This document shows, one piece after another, positions 44,311 to 54,190 of a stretch of DNA of 64,000 bases (position 1 is its first letter; each line of letters starts with the position of its first letter). A program made the position numbers and the translations under genes. The notes under the pieces are model-generated. The model was not told the origin of the DNA. It saw only the letters and a list, made by a program, of their open reading frames with translations, and searched no databases. Origin of the DNA: Nostoc cf. commune SO-36 (lineage in GTDB: Bacteria > Cyanobacteriota > Cyanobacteriia > Cyanobacteriales > Nostocaceae); contig NZ_AP025732.1 of the NCBI RefSeq assembly GCF_023734775.1, positions 4,160,501-4,224,500 on the forward strand, written 5' to 3'.

Positions 44311-47300
44311 CTAAAATCGCGTTTGATACTCCACTACTGCACGACTGTCATCGGCTAAGTTAGTAGAAGCACGGACACGAAATTCGTCGTTGATTCGGTA
44401 ATTAACACCCCATTGAAAGGGGTCATTTGTTGTCAAAATTTTGATGCTGGAAACGGATATTTTAGAAGAAATATCAACCCCAGCCTCTGCTGCTAATTCT
44501 AAAGTTGAATTGCTTCTTCCAGCTTCGGGATTCTCAGAAATAACCGTGGGAAATATTCGCAGTTCACTTAAGCCAAAGGTACTGCCAATCTGGTTAAAAG
44601 CTGACTGAAAATTGTTAAACACAGCCGATCCTGCAATGTTAATCAGACCCAAAGTACTGTCAGCGCGTCCTTGGGTGTCTACAAATCCACCTCCTAAAAG
44701 AGCAACAATTTCGGTTTGACTACGTGACGGACTACTTGTTAGTTCTAGATTTTCATTCAGTTTGCTGGCAAGGCCGTTGATGGTGGCTTCGACTCGAACA
44801 CTCTCTAAGGCTGATAATCCTGTGGTATTTATCCGGCTGAAGTCATTACTTTGAGTTACATCCAATACTTTGGCAAATAGCCGAATATCTAAGTTGGGGT
44901 CACGAGGTTGAGAAGGACTAAAAGTTGCGGTGTGTTTATAGCCACGAGCAAGGTTAAATTGGGTAGTAAATAAATTTACTCCTCCTTGTTCTAACTGGAT
45001 AGTGCCATCGGGTATGGGCTGATTTATTAAGCCGTTAACTATGAGATTACCAGTGGCGCGGAAGTTGAGAATAGGGGCACGGGTAATTTGGACGTTTTTG
45101 CCTAATTCCAAATCTAGATTATTAAATCTGGCGTTTGCATTTCTCGTCCCATTCCCAATTTCAGATTTGCTCTGCTTATTGCCATTTGTGGGTGATACGC
45201 CAATGCTACTATTTGCAGATGAAGCGGTGTCGGTAGATTCTGCCAGCAATACTTGACCATCAAATAAATTTACTTTACCGCCAATTACCGGGTTAAGGGC
45301 AGAACCAGTAATCTGCAAATTGCCGCTAGCACCACCCTGGTAAAGTCCCTTGAGATTCAACGTTAGCTGATCGAGATCAACAGTCAGGGGATTGTTGATA
45401 GTTACGTTCTCATTGTTAAAGATGGGAATTTCTCCAGCAGCTTCTACTTTTCCACGGCTAAATCTACCTTGAAGATTTTCTACTAAGATGCTGTCAAAAT
45501 TAAACAGCACTCTACCTGTGACACGTCTCAGTTTACCTGGCAAAGTCTGGGCTGAAAAAGTAGCATTATTGACAGTAGCAATTCCATTTACTTCGGGTTT
45601 TTGCAATGTTCCGCGCACCTTGAGGTCTACTTCTCCTTCACCTTTCTCAAATACTATTTGATTAGTCAATGCGTTTAATAGCGCCAATCCCTCGTTTTCT
45701 AACTTTACATCTAAAGTGATTTGATCGCTGTCTGGTGCAACGGTTGCAAAAGGCAATTTATAAGGGATGCTGCCAGTAATATCAACAGGTTTTGGCCCAG
45801 CAACTGCTACAGTACTATTAAAGTTTAAGCGCCCGTTGGCATAGCTGAAACTTGCGATCGCTGACTCTATTTTGTTCTGATTTAGTATTCCTTCTGTAAT
45901 TTGCAATTCCCCTCTAGATTGGGGATTAGCAATACTGCCGGCTATTGCTGCTGTACCGTTAAGATTACCTCTGATTCCGACTGGTAGTTTGACAACATTA
46001 TTCAGTAGTTGTACCGGAAAATTATTCACCCGCAGCTGGCCAGATTGTTCCTCACCGCCAACGTTACCTGTAAAGGCAATGAGCCTGTTTTGAGACTCAA
46101 TTCGTAAAGGTCGCAAACTCAAAATACCGTTTTCAAAGTTGCCTTCGGCAATCACTTTATCAGCAGTATAATAACGATTTCGTTCTTCCTTTTTACCCCA
46201 GGCAAAGTTTTGTCCATTCAAATTAAAATCCACTGATAATCCATTGGCTGTAGCTGTATTTACAGCCACTTCCCCGTTGAAAGTCCCCTTTAAGTCTGCC
46301 AAATCTGGTATGGGGGTGGAATTAAGTCGCTGTTCTTCCTGTTTTTCTACCAAAGCTTCAATTTCAGAAAACCGTTGGATTTGGGTTAATAAAGGTTGAT
46401 TTGGCGCTCCTTGGGAGGTGGTGGTTAAATCTGCTGCTGTGCCATAGATTTCTGCTGAACCACCTGGCAAATTTTGTAAATCAAATACCTGTGCTACCGC
46501 AAGAACATCTTGGATCTCTCCCTGATTGACGTTCAGTTTACCTTGCAGTTGAGGGCCTTTAGGGCTTTGGGCAAAAGTACCGACAAGGGCGTAGCTACTT
46601 TTTCCTTTGACAAATTCGCTGTTGGTGAGTGTGCCTTTACCATTACCGTAGCGGAATTGAGCAGCTATTCGATCGCCTTTAACCCGACCAATTTGCGGAT
46701 TAGCGATCGCTAAATTTCCCGTAGTTGCCAATGTCTGCTGATTAAATAGCAAATCCCCAGTTAACAAGCCAGTTATCTTACCACTACCGAGTCGAGTAAC
46801 TGGTGGCGGAGTCAAATTCAATATTTGTAAAGGGAAATTGGCAACTTTGAGCGCCCAATCATTCCCTTGAACATTACCTGTGGCTGATGCTTGCTGCCAT
46901 TTGACTAAGAAGGATTTCGGACGATTATTGGCATCTAAATTAAAGGCCAAGCGATCTCTGTCGAGAAGCCGCTTCGCGTCTACGCTATTTCCCGCCAAGT
47001 TCAAATTTAAACCGCGTCCCTGTGCTGAATCGATGTTTCCAGTTAACAACGGTTCAAAAGCAATATCTTGAACAACTAAGTCTCGTAAATTAATTTGCCC
47101 TACTACATTTGGCAAGGGCAGTTTACCAGTGATTTGACCGTTAAAATCTACTCTCCCCGCCACAGCAACCTGATTAGGAAAATTGATCGGTAACTGTTTT
47201 AAGTTGTAATTCTGCGCCTGGACGTTGAGATTTAGGGCAGTAATTTCCGGTATACCTGGCTTCTTGGCATTGGCTAATATGTTACCAGTCACACTTAAAC

Positions 47301-50277
47301 CGGGAGCAGTTGCTCGCTCAATGGTAAGCCTTTCACCACTCCAAGCGATCGCAGCCGTCAGAGGTTGCTCAAAACCAGGGATACCTTGCGATAATTGCAC
47401 CTGTCCAGCAGCACGTACATCAGCTAATTTGGATGATCCTAGTGTGCCAGCTAATTGCAATTGACCGCCAAACTGACCCCGCAATTGCTGATTTAACCGA
47501 TTTAATTCCACACCAGAAGCATTAACTACAGCTTGATAGCGACCATTAGCCAATTGGATATTAGAGGCTGCGATCGTTCCATCTGCAACATCCAGCCTTC
47601 CTTGACCACTGGCTTGGATAGTTTGCGGTTGAAAGGACTCAACAGAACCCGCGACGTTTGCTTGACCAGTTAACGTCCCTCGGAACTGCGGTGGTACTGC
47701 TGCTAACTGCTGCAACGGTAGATTATTTGCTTGAACTTGTACTTGGTATAAACCATTACCTACTTTAATATTGGAGGCTGTAATAGTTCCACCTGCAACA
47801 TCCACCCGTCCTTGACCACTGGCTTGGATAGTTTGCGGTTGGAAGGACTTCACAGAACCCGCCACGTTTGCTTGACCAGTTAACGCTCCCTGGAACTGCG
47901 GTGGTACTGCTACCAGCTGCCGCACAGGAACATTATTTGCTTGAACTTGCGCCTGATACACACCATTGGCAAGTTGGATATTAGAGGCTGTAATAGTCCC
48001 ACGCGCAACATTTACCAGCGCTTGACCGTTGGCTTGAATAGTTTGCAGCTTAAAAGAATCAACAGAACCCGCTACGTTGAACTGACCAGTTAACGCTCCC
48101 TGGAACTGCTTTGGTACTGTTGCTAACTGCCGTACAGGCACATTCTTAGCCTGAACTTGCGCCTGATATACACCATTCGCCACTTGAATATTAGAGGCTG
48201 TAACCGTACCACCGCCAATTGCAAGGCGACCCTCGCCACTGCCACGGAGGGTTTTCAGGCTGAAATTATCTCTGTTACCTGCGACTTGGAACGTACCCGC
48301 TAAAGGATTATTCAAAGCTGGGGGAGACTGTTTCAATATCTGCCCCAACCGCACACCATTAGCTACAAGTTGAGCCGAGAAGCTTTGGTCTTGCAGTTGG
48401 ATATTAGAAACTGCAACTGTGCCGCCACCGATTTGAACTCCTCCACCATCGCTGCGAATCGTGGCAATTTTAAATGGTGCTGTGCTGCCTGAAAGAATAA
48501 GACGACCATTAAACTGTGCTTCCGCCAAAGAGAGATTTTGCAGTTGACTTTTGTCTACAAAGGGTTCCAACTTCACCCCAGAGGCAACAGCCACAGCTTG
48601 CCAACGCTCATTGGCGTAACTACCAGTTGCCCGGACTGTACCACCACTCACATTCAGAGCCACATTGCGGAAAGAGACGTTGCGATTTGGAGCGATCGCA
48701 ACTTCACCAGTTCCGGGGTAAGTTCCGTTAGGAGCCTGAAATTGTACCGCAGTTTGGACATTGGTAGGAGGGCCTGTTAATTCGGCAGTACCTGAGACAT
48801 TGCCGATTTGGAAAGTGGGTGCTATTTCATAAACTTTTGCGATCGCATCCCCTGGAACATTCTTGGCTGCAAAATTTATATCTAGTTGAGGGTTTTTACC
48901 GAGTTGAATTGTACCAGCGCCCGTGATATCACCACCAACTTTGGCTTTACCTTGAATATCTTTCAGGGTAATTAAAGAGGAACTAGTCGCAAGCTCAAAC
49001 TTACTACTGATGCTATTAAAATCAACTTTGTCAATCCGAGCAGTTTGAATAGTGGTAACTGTGCCTGAGATAATTGGCTCTTTAGTTGATCCGGTAATCT
49101 GCAAATCAGCTTGTACTTGTCCAGCGATCGGTACAGGTAGTTTTACCTTGAGAGTCTCTTGGGCATTCGCCAAACTCACCGCATTTACCCGCCCTGCCAA
49201 CTTAAAGCCTGCTTGAGTGTCAATGATTCCCGTAGCCACTACCGGAATTTTGCCGTAGTTGGTAGTAACATTATCCAACTGCAACTCCGTTCCCTGGAAG
49301 CGGAGATTTCCTTGGCTATCGGTCAACAGTTGCGGGACTTTGGGTATTTGAACTGTTACGCCTTGCACAGCAGCGCTGCCATACAATAAAGTCTGTTGTC
49401 CTGGTGTTAACCTAACTAACAAGTCGCCATTGGCTCGACCCGCCTCTAAGTTCACTGGTAACTTAATTAACCGACTAATATCCTCAACCAGCAAGTCTTG
49501 CGATCGCACTTGAAAGTTGCCTGCTAGCACCCTGGAACGCGTCTCTCCCTGAATAGAAATATTGCCACCACTGTCTGCTTGACCCCCCACATCAAACCTG
49601 ATCAACTGATTATTTGCTAAAAGTTGGGCAGAACCGTTGATTTGAGAAAATCCCACAGGAGATAAGGGAGAAGAGGCAGAGGGGCGGGGTGACGGGGGCA
49701 GAGGGGAAAACTCTTCTCCCCTGCTCCCTGCTTCCTCATCTCCTCCTGGCCTCTTTTGCGGCATCAAAGCCAGCTTGACATTACGAAACCGTAATTTGTC
49801 CAAATCGGTTTTAATAGCGCCACCTTCACGCGACGGCGCTATATTAGTGGAAACCCAGCGCCCTTGGTTATCCTGTTCAATATAAATATCTGGGTTGACT
49901 AAGGTAACATCTAGCTTTAGCTGGCGGTTAAAAATTAGTTGTAAGGGGTTAAAACCCACCTCTACAACTTCAACTGTGGCTCGATCTGGATCTGTGGGTG
50001 TAGCTGGGATAGCTGAAGCCCCAAACTGCACTCCCGTCAACGAAAATTGTGTGACTTTCCCCAGTTTTACCGGACGGTTGAGTGTAGTAGTGAGACTTTG
50101 TTGTGCTAAGGGTGTTAACTCTGTTTGGACAAAAGCCCACAACCGATAGATACCGACAATAACTCCTAACAGCAAAAGTCCGCCCAAAGCAATGCTACCC
50201 CGACTCAACACCAGCAACCACAGACGCTTGCGGATAGGGCACGGGGAGAGAATATCTTGATTGGGAGATTTAGTCAT
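44311..50277 (-). CDS. tamB: TamB/DUF490-type translocation and assembly module protein
   Basis: This 1988-residue protein has an N-terminal membrane anchor (residues about 17-46) and a long periplasmic beta-helical body, ending in the DUF490 (TamB) C-terminal domain (INGLASKLNENLELTSSPSR, EIVALLGGGFVD, FRVRASTNLADDSRAVVEYQ). TamB-like proteins span the periplasm and help deliver lipids or outer-membrane proteins. Between about residues 670 and 910 a 70-residue unit repeats three to four times (GTITASNIQLANGVYQAQVQ, QFQGALTGQANVAGSV). Near residue 180-205 an in-frame Gly/Glu/Ser/Pro tract (EEFSPLPPSPRPSASSPLSP) is encoded by a G/C-rich palindromic repeat (49658-49751). It is convergent with the permease. 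The start is ATG 50277. Confidence 0.9.
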   Translation of the reverse strand: MTKSPNQDILSPCPIRKRLWLLVLSRGSIALGGLLLLGVIVGIYRLWAFVQTELTPLAQQSLTTTLNRPVKLGKVTQFSLTGVQFGASAIPATPTDPDRATVEVVEVGFNPLQLIFNRQLKLDVTLVNPDIYIEQDNQGRWVSTNIAPSREGGAIKTDLDKLRFRNVKLALMPQKRPGGDEEAGSRGEEFSPLPPSPRPSASSPLSPVGFSQINGSAQLLANNQLIRFDVGGQADSGGNISIQGETRSRVLAGNFQVRSQDLLVEDISRLIKLPVNLEAGRANGDLLVRLTPGQQTLLYGSAAVQGVTVQIPKVPQLLTDSQGNLRFQGTELQLDNVTTNYGKIPVVATGIIDTQAGFKLAGRVNAVSLANAQETLKVKLPVPIAGQVQADLQITGSTKEPIISGTVTTIQTARIDKVDFNSISSKFELATSSSLITLKDIQGKAKVGGDITGAGTIQLGKNPQLDINFAAKNVPGDAIAKVYEIAPTFQIGNVSGTAELTGPPTNVQTAVQFQAPNGTYPGTGEVAIAPNRNVSFRNVALNVSGGTVRATGSYANERWQAVAVASGVKLEPFVDKSQLQNLSLAEAQFNGRLILSGSTAPFKIATIRSDGGGVQIGGGTVAVSNIQLQDQSFSAQLVANGVRLGQILKQSPPALNNPLAGTFQVAGNRDNFSLKTLRGSGEGRLAIGGGTVTASNIQVANGVYQAQVQAKNVPVRQLATVPKQFQGALTGQFNVAGSVDSFKLQTIQANGQALVNVARGTITASNIQLANGVYQAQVQANNVPVRQLVAVPPQFQGALTGQANVAGSVKSFQPQTIQASGQGRVDVAGGTITASNIKVGNGLYQVQVQANNLPLQQLAAVPPQFRGTLTGQANVAGSVESFQPQTIQASGQGRLDVADGTIAASNIQLANGRYQAVVNASGVELNRLNQQLRGQFGGQLQLAGTLGSSKLADVRAAGQVQLSQGIPGFEQPLTAAIAWSGERLTIERATAPGLSVTGNILANAKKPGIPEITALNLNVQAQNYNLKQLPINFPNQVAVAGRVDFNGQITGKLPLPNVVGQINLRDLVVQDIAFEPLLTGNIDSAQGRGLNLNLAGNSVDAKRLLDRDRLAFNLDANNRPKSFLVKWQQASATGNVQGNDWALKVANFPLQILNLTPPPVTRLGSGKITGLLTGDLLFNQQTLATTGNLAIANPQIGRVKGDRIAAQFRYGNGKGTLTNSEFVKGKSSYALVGTFAQSPKGPQLQGKLNVNQGEIQDVLAVAQVFDLQNLPGGSAEIYGTAADLTTTSQGAPNQPLLTQIQRFSEIEALVEKQEEQRLNSTPIPDLADLKGTFNGEVAVNTATANGLSVDFNLNGQNFAWGKKEERNRYYTADKVIAEGNFENGILSLRPLRIESQNRLIAFTGNVGGEEQSGQLRVNNFPVQLLNNVVKLPVGIRGNLNGTAAIAGSIANPQSRGELQITEGILNQNKIESAIASFSYANGRLNFNSTVAVAGPKPVDITGSIPYKLPFATVAPDSDQITLDVKLENEGLALLNALTNQIVFEKGEGEVDLKVRGTLQKPEVNGIATVNNATFSAQTLPGKLRRVTGRVLFNFDSILVENLQGRFSRGKVEAAGEIPIFNNENVTINNPLTVDLDQLTLNLKGLYQGGASGNLQITGSALNPVIGGKVNLFDGQVLLAESTDTASSANSSIGVSPTNGNKQSKSEIGNGTRNANARFNNLDLELGKNVQITRAPILNFRATGNLIVNGLINQPIPDGTIQLEQGGVNLFTTQFNLARGYKHTATFSPSQPRDPNLDIRLFAKVLDVTQSNDFSRINTTGLSALESVRVEATINGLASKLNENLELTSSPSRSQTEIVALLGGGFVDTQGRADSTLGLINIAGSAVFNNFQSAFNQIGSTFGLSELRIFPTVISENPEAGRSNSTLELAAEAGVDISSKISVSSIKILTTNDPFQWGVNYRINDEFRVRASTNLADDSRAVVEYQTRF
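47560..48260 (-). repeat. Tandem 210-bp (70-residue) repeats inside tamB
   Basis: Blocks of DNA such as ggaggctgtaatagt and caccagttaacgctccctgg recur about every 210 bp. They encode ASNIQ...VQANN...QFQGALTGQ units of 70 residues, at least three close copies and more divergent flanking ones. Confidence 0.75.
49658..49751. repeat. Palindromic G/C-rich repeat read through in tamB
   Basis: aggagataagggagaagagg at one end faces cttcctcatctcctcctgg at the other, around a centre ggggaaaactcttctcccct. The architecture and centre resemble the element at 29083-29214. About 30 codons are added in frame to a loop of TamB. Confidence 0.6.
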
Positions 50278-50542
50278 TTGCTTTTACAGTATTAATTGCC
50301 AGATGTCGTTGGCACACACAAGCATTAACTGGCACGCTGATTCAGTATGCTATTTCCAGGATACGCCAACTAAACGCAAGACCTCATTGGTTAAGTTACG
50401 GTATTTGCTTAATCCAATACTTATGCTTCATAATATTGGCGTTTTCAGGTAAATCTGATCTGAATAGAGTGAAAATAGTTCCTGTGACTTTCGCACAGGC
50501 ACAACGTAGAACTTTAATATGGATAGACCTTAAAAAAGACAG

Positions 50543-50970
50543 ATGATTACACCAATGCGTGTCTTTGTGTTAATTTTTAATGCTCGAACGGAAAATGAGG
50601 GAATTCATACCATTCGGGAAGGCGATCGCAATAAAATTCTGATGTTCGAGTCAGAAGATGATGCCACGCGCTTTGCCCTGATGTTAGAAGCTCAGGATTT
50701 CCCTGCACCGACACCAGAACCGATCGATGCTGAAGAAATCAAAGAATTTTGCGAAAGTGCTGGCTATGAGTGGGAAATTATTCCCGAAAACAGCAATTTA
50801 GTTGTCACTCCCCAGAACTGAACGTAGAAGAAACCGACTGGCAAGCAGATGCCCAGAAGGTGGATACTGTTGAAGACACCTTCCCTCTCAATCAACAGCC
50901 ACTAGAAGAACCAGAATTGTCTGATTCTGAACTAGAGAAGATGCGTCGCAAATTGGAAGGATTGTTGTAA
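50543..50970 (+). CDS. DUF3110 domain protein (frameshifted near its middle)
   Basis: A small cyanobacterial/plastid-type protein. Residues 1-85 (MRVFVLIFNARTENEGIHTI, MFESEDDATRFALMLEAQDF, YEWEIIPENSNLV) are the DUF3110 domain, which occurs in some photosynthetic complex assembly proteins. The apparent stop at 50819-50821 follows a run of four C; with five C the frame continues as TPPELNVEETDW and ends at LEGLL (50970). The complete protein is therefore about 143 residues with an acidic tail. The alternative is two overlapping frames (50543-50821 and 50770-50970). No function is known. A start at ATG 50558 (MRVFVL) is also possible. Confidence 0.75.
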
Positions 50971-50971
50971 T

Positions 50972-51058
50972 TAGTCATTAGTCATTAGTCCTTGGTCACT
51001 GGTCATTGGTCGCTAACTGACTAATGACAACGGATAAAGGACAAAGGACAAAAAACAA
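50972..51058. repeat. Tandem heptamer repeat (gtcatta/ggacaaa) before murQ
   Basis: ttagtcattagtcattagtc, followed by ggtcactggtcattggtc and then aaggacaaaggacaaa. It replaces a recognisable ribosome site upstream of murQ. Confidence 0.6.
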
Positions 51059-51589
51059 ATGACAAACTTGCAGGAACGTGGGCATCTTTTAACCGAACTG
51101 GTAAATCCTAACAGTCTAAACTTAGACCAGCTCAGTCCTCTGGAACTGGTGGAGTTGTTTAATGACGAAGACCAAAAGGCTGTTGCAGCAGTTGCAGCAG
51201 CGAAAATTCAGTTGGCACAAGCAATTGATAGCACCGCAGAGCGTTTGCGCCACGGAGGACGCCTATTTTATATCGGTGCAGGGACAAGTGGTCGGTTAGG
51301 GGTATTAGATGCTGCTGAGTGTCCACCTACTTTTTGTACACCCCCAGAGTTGGTACAGGGGATTATTGCTGGCGGTGCGGGTGCGCTGGTACGCAGTTCG
51401 GAGGATTTAGAAGACAGCATCGAAGATGGTGAGGCTGCGATCGCAGGGCGTCAAATTACCCAACTAGATGTAGTGGTTGGCATTACAGCTGGTGGCACAA
51501 CCCCTTATGTCCACGGTGCGCTGTATGCTGCTCGTCAGCGAGGAGCCAAGACTATTTTTTATCGCCTGTGTTCCCGCAGAACAAGTTAG
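51059..51589 (+). CDS. murQ: N-acetylmuramic acid 6-phosphate etherase, N-terminal part (frameshifted)
   Basis: MurQ cleaves the lactyl ether of MurNAc-6-phosphate to GlcNAc-6-phosphate and lactate in cell-wall recycling. The SIS-type sugar-phosphate domain shows LFYIGAGTSGRLGVLDAAEC (catalytic Glu region), PPTFCTPPELVQGIIAGG and VVVGITAGGTTPYVHGAL. A run of six T near 51553-51558 (five expected) shifts the frame; corrected, it reads GAKTIFIACVPAEQ. The full gene is 51059-51986, about 308 residues, the usual length. No murP or anmK neighbour is present. Confidence 0.87.
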   Translation: MTNLQERGHLLTELVNPNSLNLDQLSPLELVELFNDEDQKAVAAVAAAKIQLAQAIDSTAERLRHGGRLFYIGAGTSGRLGVLDAAECPPTFCTPPELVQGIIAGGAGALVRSSEDLEDSIEDGEAAIAGRQITQLDVVVGITAGGTTPYVHGALYAARQRGAKTIFYRLCSRRTS

Positions 51590-51986
51590 CTTTGATGCCG
51601 ATATTGACATTCGGCTTTTGACAGGGCCAGAAATAATCGCCGGATCAACTCGCCTGAAAGCTGGTACAGCCACTAAATTAGCTTTAAATATCCTTTCGAC
51701 TGGGGTGATGGTGCAGCTAGGCAAAGTTTATGGTAATCGGATGGTGGATGTAGCAGTAACAAATCAAAAGTTACGCGATCGCGCTTTGCGAATTTTGCAA
51801 GACCTCACAGGTTTAAATCGGGAAGCTGCTGGTTTTTTATTAGAACGCAGTGGTAAATGGGTGAAGTTAGCATTATTAATGCACTGGACTGGTTTGGAAA
51901 AAGAGGAAGGCGATCGGCTTCTTTCAGAACACCAAAGCAATCTTAGGGCAGCTGTTGTCAGCTATCAAAACCATAAGCAAGCTTGA
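51477..51986 (+). CDS. murQ: N-acetylmuramic acid 6-phosphate etherase, C-terminal part
   Basis: True continuation starts near 51558 (ACVPAEQVSFDADIDIRLLT). GPEIIAGSTRLKAGTATKLA is a MurQ signature, followed by GKVYGNRMVDVAVTNQKLRD and the helical C-terminal segment (LTGLNREAAGFLLERSGKWV). Residues before ACVPAEQ in this frame are artefact. Confidence 0.85.
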   Translation: MALQLVAQPLMSTVRCMLLVSEEPRLFFIACVPAEQVSFDADIDIRLLTGPEIIAGSTRLKAGTATKLALNILSTGVMVQLGKVYGNRMVDVAVTNQKLRDRALRILQDLTGLNREAAGFLLERSGKWVKLALLMHWTGLEKEEGDRLLSEHQSNLRAAVVSYQNHKQA

Positions 51987-52028
51987 AAGAATTTTCTAGA
52001 TAAATACTAGATATATAGTCAAAAAGAA

Positions 52029-52066
52029 TGTAGAGATGTCGCAGTGCTACGTCTCTACAAGGTTTT
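52029..52066 (+). terminator. Hairpin after murQ (tgtagagatgt...acgtctctaca) with T-run
   Basis: Long, nearly perfect arms around gcagtgc, followed by aggttttt about 45 bp after the murQ stop. The hairpin belongs to the tagagacgtagc-type dispersed palindromes of Nostoc but is placed and built like an intrinsic terminator. Confidence 0.55.
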
Positions 52067-52678
52067 TGGATAAAGCATATTTAAGCTGTTCGTCAGCTAT
52101 TTTTACAAAGTAATTTAAGGCAGCAAACGGGTTCAGGCGCTAAATTATCAAATTTAGATGCGCGTCACTTTAATTCTGGAAATGTCAACCATATAATATG
52201 ACTGCTACTTGTCTTAGTAGCACACCTGTTTTTCAAAAAAATATTTTCTAGAAAAGCTGGCATTAACTAACATAGTTAAAAATAGTAAACTTAAATAAAT
52301 ATTTTTAACATTTATTGTCAACTTCAGTAACTAAAACCCAACCCCCTAAAGACTTCTAATCTTTTTTAAATAAAAATTCAGAACTTACACGGATATAATT
52401 CTGTATGAAAATTCTTAAGATGATATATCAATACTCATTACATCATGATGTGGACTATAGCAAGCCACTTGAGTCATAAATATTAGCAGAAAAGTAAAGT
52501 CTGCCAATAAAAACTCTATGCTAGATAATTTATTTACTAGCAACATTTTTGCTATTTTCCATTTACCTTGCTTTTAATAATATTGATTTACATTGCTATA
52601 TACCAAACGTACTTGCACTTATGATTATATAGCTAGACCCTGTGATGAAAGTGTTATTTACCTTTAACAAGAGACTTA

Positions 52679-52888
52679 TTGAAGAAGAATTCAGAAGTCA
52701 GAATTCAGGAGTCAGAATTAATCAGTCGGGGATTCATACCCGCGACTGATTGAAGACTACTAAATTTTCAATTTAGTGGGGGTGCAAAAACGCCGGTTAT
52801 TAAGACGCTCGAGTACTCGCTAACGCTGCGCTATCCGCCAGTCGCACAAAATTCATTCTGAATTCTGACTCATGACTCCTGAATTCTG
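52679..52888. mobile_element. MITE-like element, copy B
   Basis: It has the same ends as copy A (ttgaagaagaattcagaagt ... gactcctgaattctg) and the same internal hairpins (atcagtcggggattcatacc, actaaattttcaatttagt). At 210 bp it is the compact form; copy A is expanded by other repeats. No coding capacity. Confidence 0.7.
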
Positions 52889-52990
52889 TTCAATAAACTT
52901 GTCTAATTAATTGAGATGTTAGCTGGATTTGTGCCGTGCTTTACTAGTGTCGGTTTTTAATGCCTAGCTTTTTAATGAAAGGAATAAAAT

Positions 52991-54190
52991 ATGAACCCCT
53001 CGGAACTGGTAGTTTCAAATAACCTAATGAATGAATTTAAAACTTGTACTCAGTTGCAATACAATGGCAAATTAAATATTAAGAGTTCAAAGGGGAGTCA
53101 ATGGACTTTTTACTATCGGCTGGGACGGATAGTTTGGGCAACAGGGGGGACTCATCCCTTCCGGCGCTGGCGTAGACATATAGCTCAAAATTGTCCTCAA
53201 ATCGATGTTGATAAGTTGCAATTACGTTTGCAAGACCTATCAATCGATTACTGGGACTATAAGCTAATAGAAATATTTTATAAAAAACAGAAAATCCAGA
53301 GAGAACAAATTCAATCTATTGCAGAAAATACAATAGCAGAACTATTATTTGACCTAGCTTTACAAGGAAACTTTGCTTCTATAAGTTGTAATCGTAGTCA
53401 AGAAGTTATTTTAGAAACCCCAATGAGCTTCACGAGTGCAGAAATGTCTGTAAAGCACATGCAAGACTCATGGAAAATTTGGTCAGAAGCTGGGTTAGCA
53501 AATTTTTCTCCTGACTTGGCACCAGTTCTCCGGCGACCAGAGCAACTTGAACAGATGGTAAGTCCATCTGTTTACAAAAACTTTGTGAATTTAATCAATG
53601 GCAAATTGACTCTGCGAGATTTAGCCATGAAAATGAAGCAGAATGTACTGCCACTAACTCGTTCGTTGCTTCCTTATATCCTTAAAGGAATCATTGAATT
53701 GGTAGAAGTACCTGACTTGCCTTTAGGAGTTACTGAAGTCAACAATAATAACACCACACAAGCAAAGAAGCGGATTGCTCCACTAGTGGCTTGTGTCGAC
53801 GATAGCCCTCAGGTATGTAAAATGCTAGAGGATATTATCACTGCTAATGGATTTAGGTTTGTCAAAATTCAAGATGCTGTACAAGCTCTACCAACTCTAA
53901 TTCAGGATAAACCAGACCTGATTTTTTTGGATTTGATTATGCCAGTTGCCAGTGGTTACGAAATTTGTACTCAGTTGCGACGGATATCTACCTTTTCCAA
54001 CACACCAATAATTATATTAACAGGCAGTGATGGTCTTTTAGATAGAGTTCGTGCCAAAGTAGTTGGTTCTACAGATTTTCTTACTAAACCTGTAGTGGCT
54101 GATAAGGTAATGAGTATAATACGTAAGTATTTACCGACATCGACTGTATCCACTGAGAAGAATAAATCTAATTTAGAGGTTTGTAATTAA
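52991..54190 (+). CDS. pixG: PatA-type response regulator (PixG-like)
   Basis: This 399-residue protein has an N-terminal PatA/DUF4388-like domain (residues about 1-240, KTCTQLQYNGKLNIKSSKGS, FYYRLGRIVWATGGTHPFRR) and a C-terminal receiver domain (about 265-385). The receiver's phosphoryl acceptor is in LIFLDLIMPVASG (Asp near 314), with the acidic pair in ACVDDSPQ and Lys in DFLTKPV. The first gene of the operon has the same place as pixG of Synechocystis and the PatA-type genes of Nostoc chemotaxis loci. These control type IV pilus motility. ATG 52991 follows AAAGGA at good spacing. The hmp locus of hormogonia has a similar order, so the name rests on the photoreceptor downstream. Confidence 0.85.
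   Translation: MNPSELVVSNNLMNEFKTCTQLQYNGKLNIKSSKGSQWTFYYRLGRIVWATGGTHPFRRWRRHIAQNCPQIDVDKLQLRLQDLSIDYWDYKLIEIFYKKQKIQREQIQSIAENTIAELLFDLALQGNFASISCNRSQEVILETPMSFTSAEMSVKHMQDSWKIWSEAGLANFSPDLAPVLRRPEQLEQMVSPSVYKNFVNLINGKLTLRDLAMKMKQNVLPLTRSLLPYILKGIIELVEVPDLPLGVTEVNNNNTTQAKKRIAPLVACVDDSPQVCKMLEDIITANGFRFVKIQDAVQALPTLIQDKPDLIFLDLIMPVASGYEICTQLRRISTFSNTPIIILTGSDGLLDRVRAKVVGSTDFLTKPVVADKVMSIIRKYLPTSTVSTEKNKSNLEVCN

Larger units (their letters stand above)
51987..52990. other. 1-kb spacer between murQ and the Pix-like operon
   Basis: No gene seen. It contains a terminator-like hairpin (52029-52059), an AT-rich stretch and MITE copy B (52679-52888). The operon promoter should lie after about 52890. 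Confidence 0.5.

Noticed and set aside
47560..48260. Regular repeats considered as a CRISPR or VNTR array
   Set aside because: The units are coding, 210 bp long, in frame, and have no spacers.
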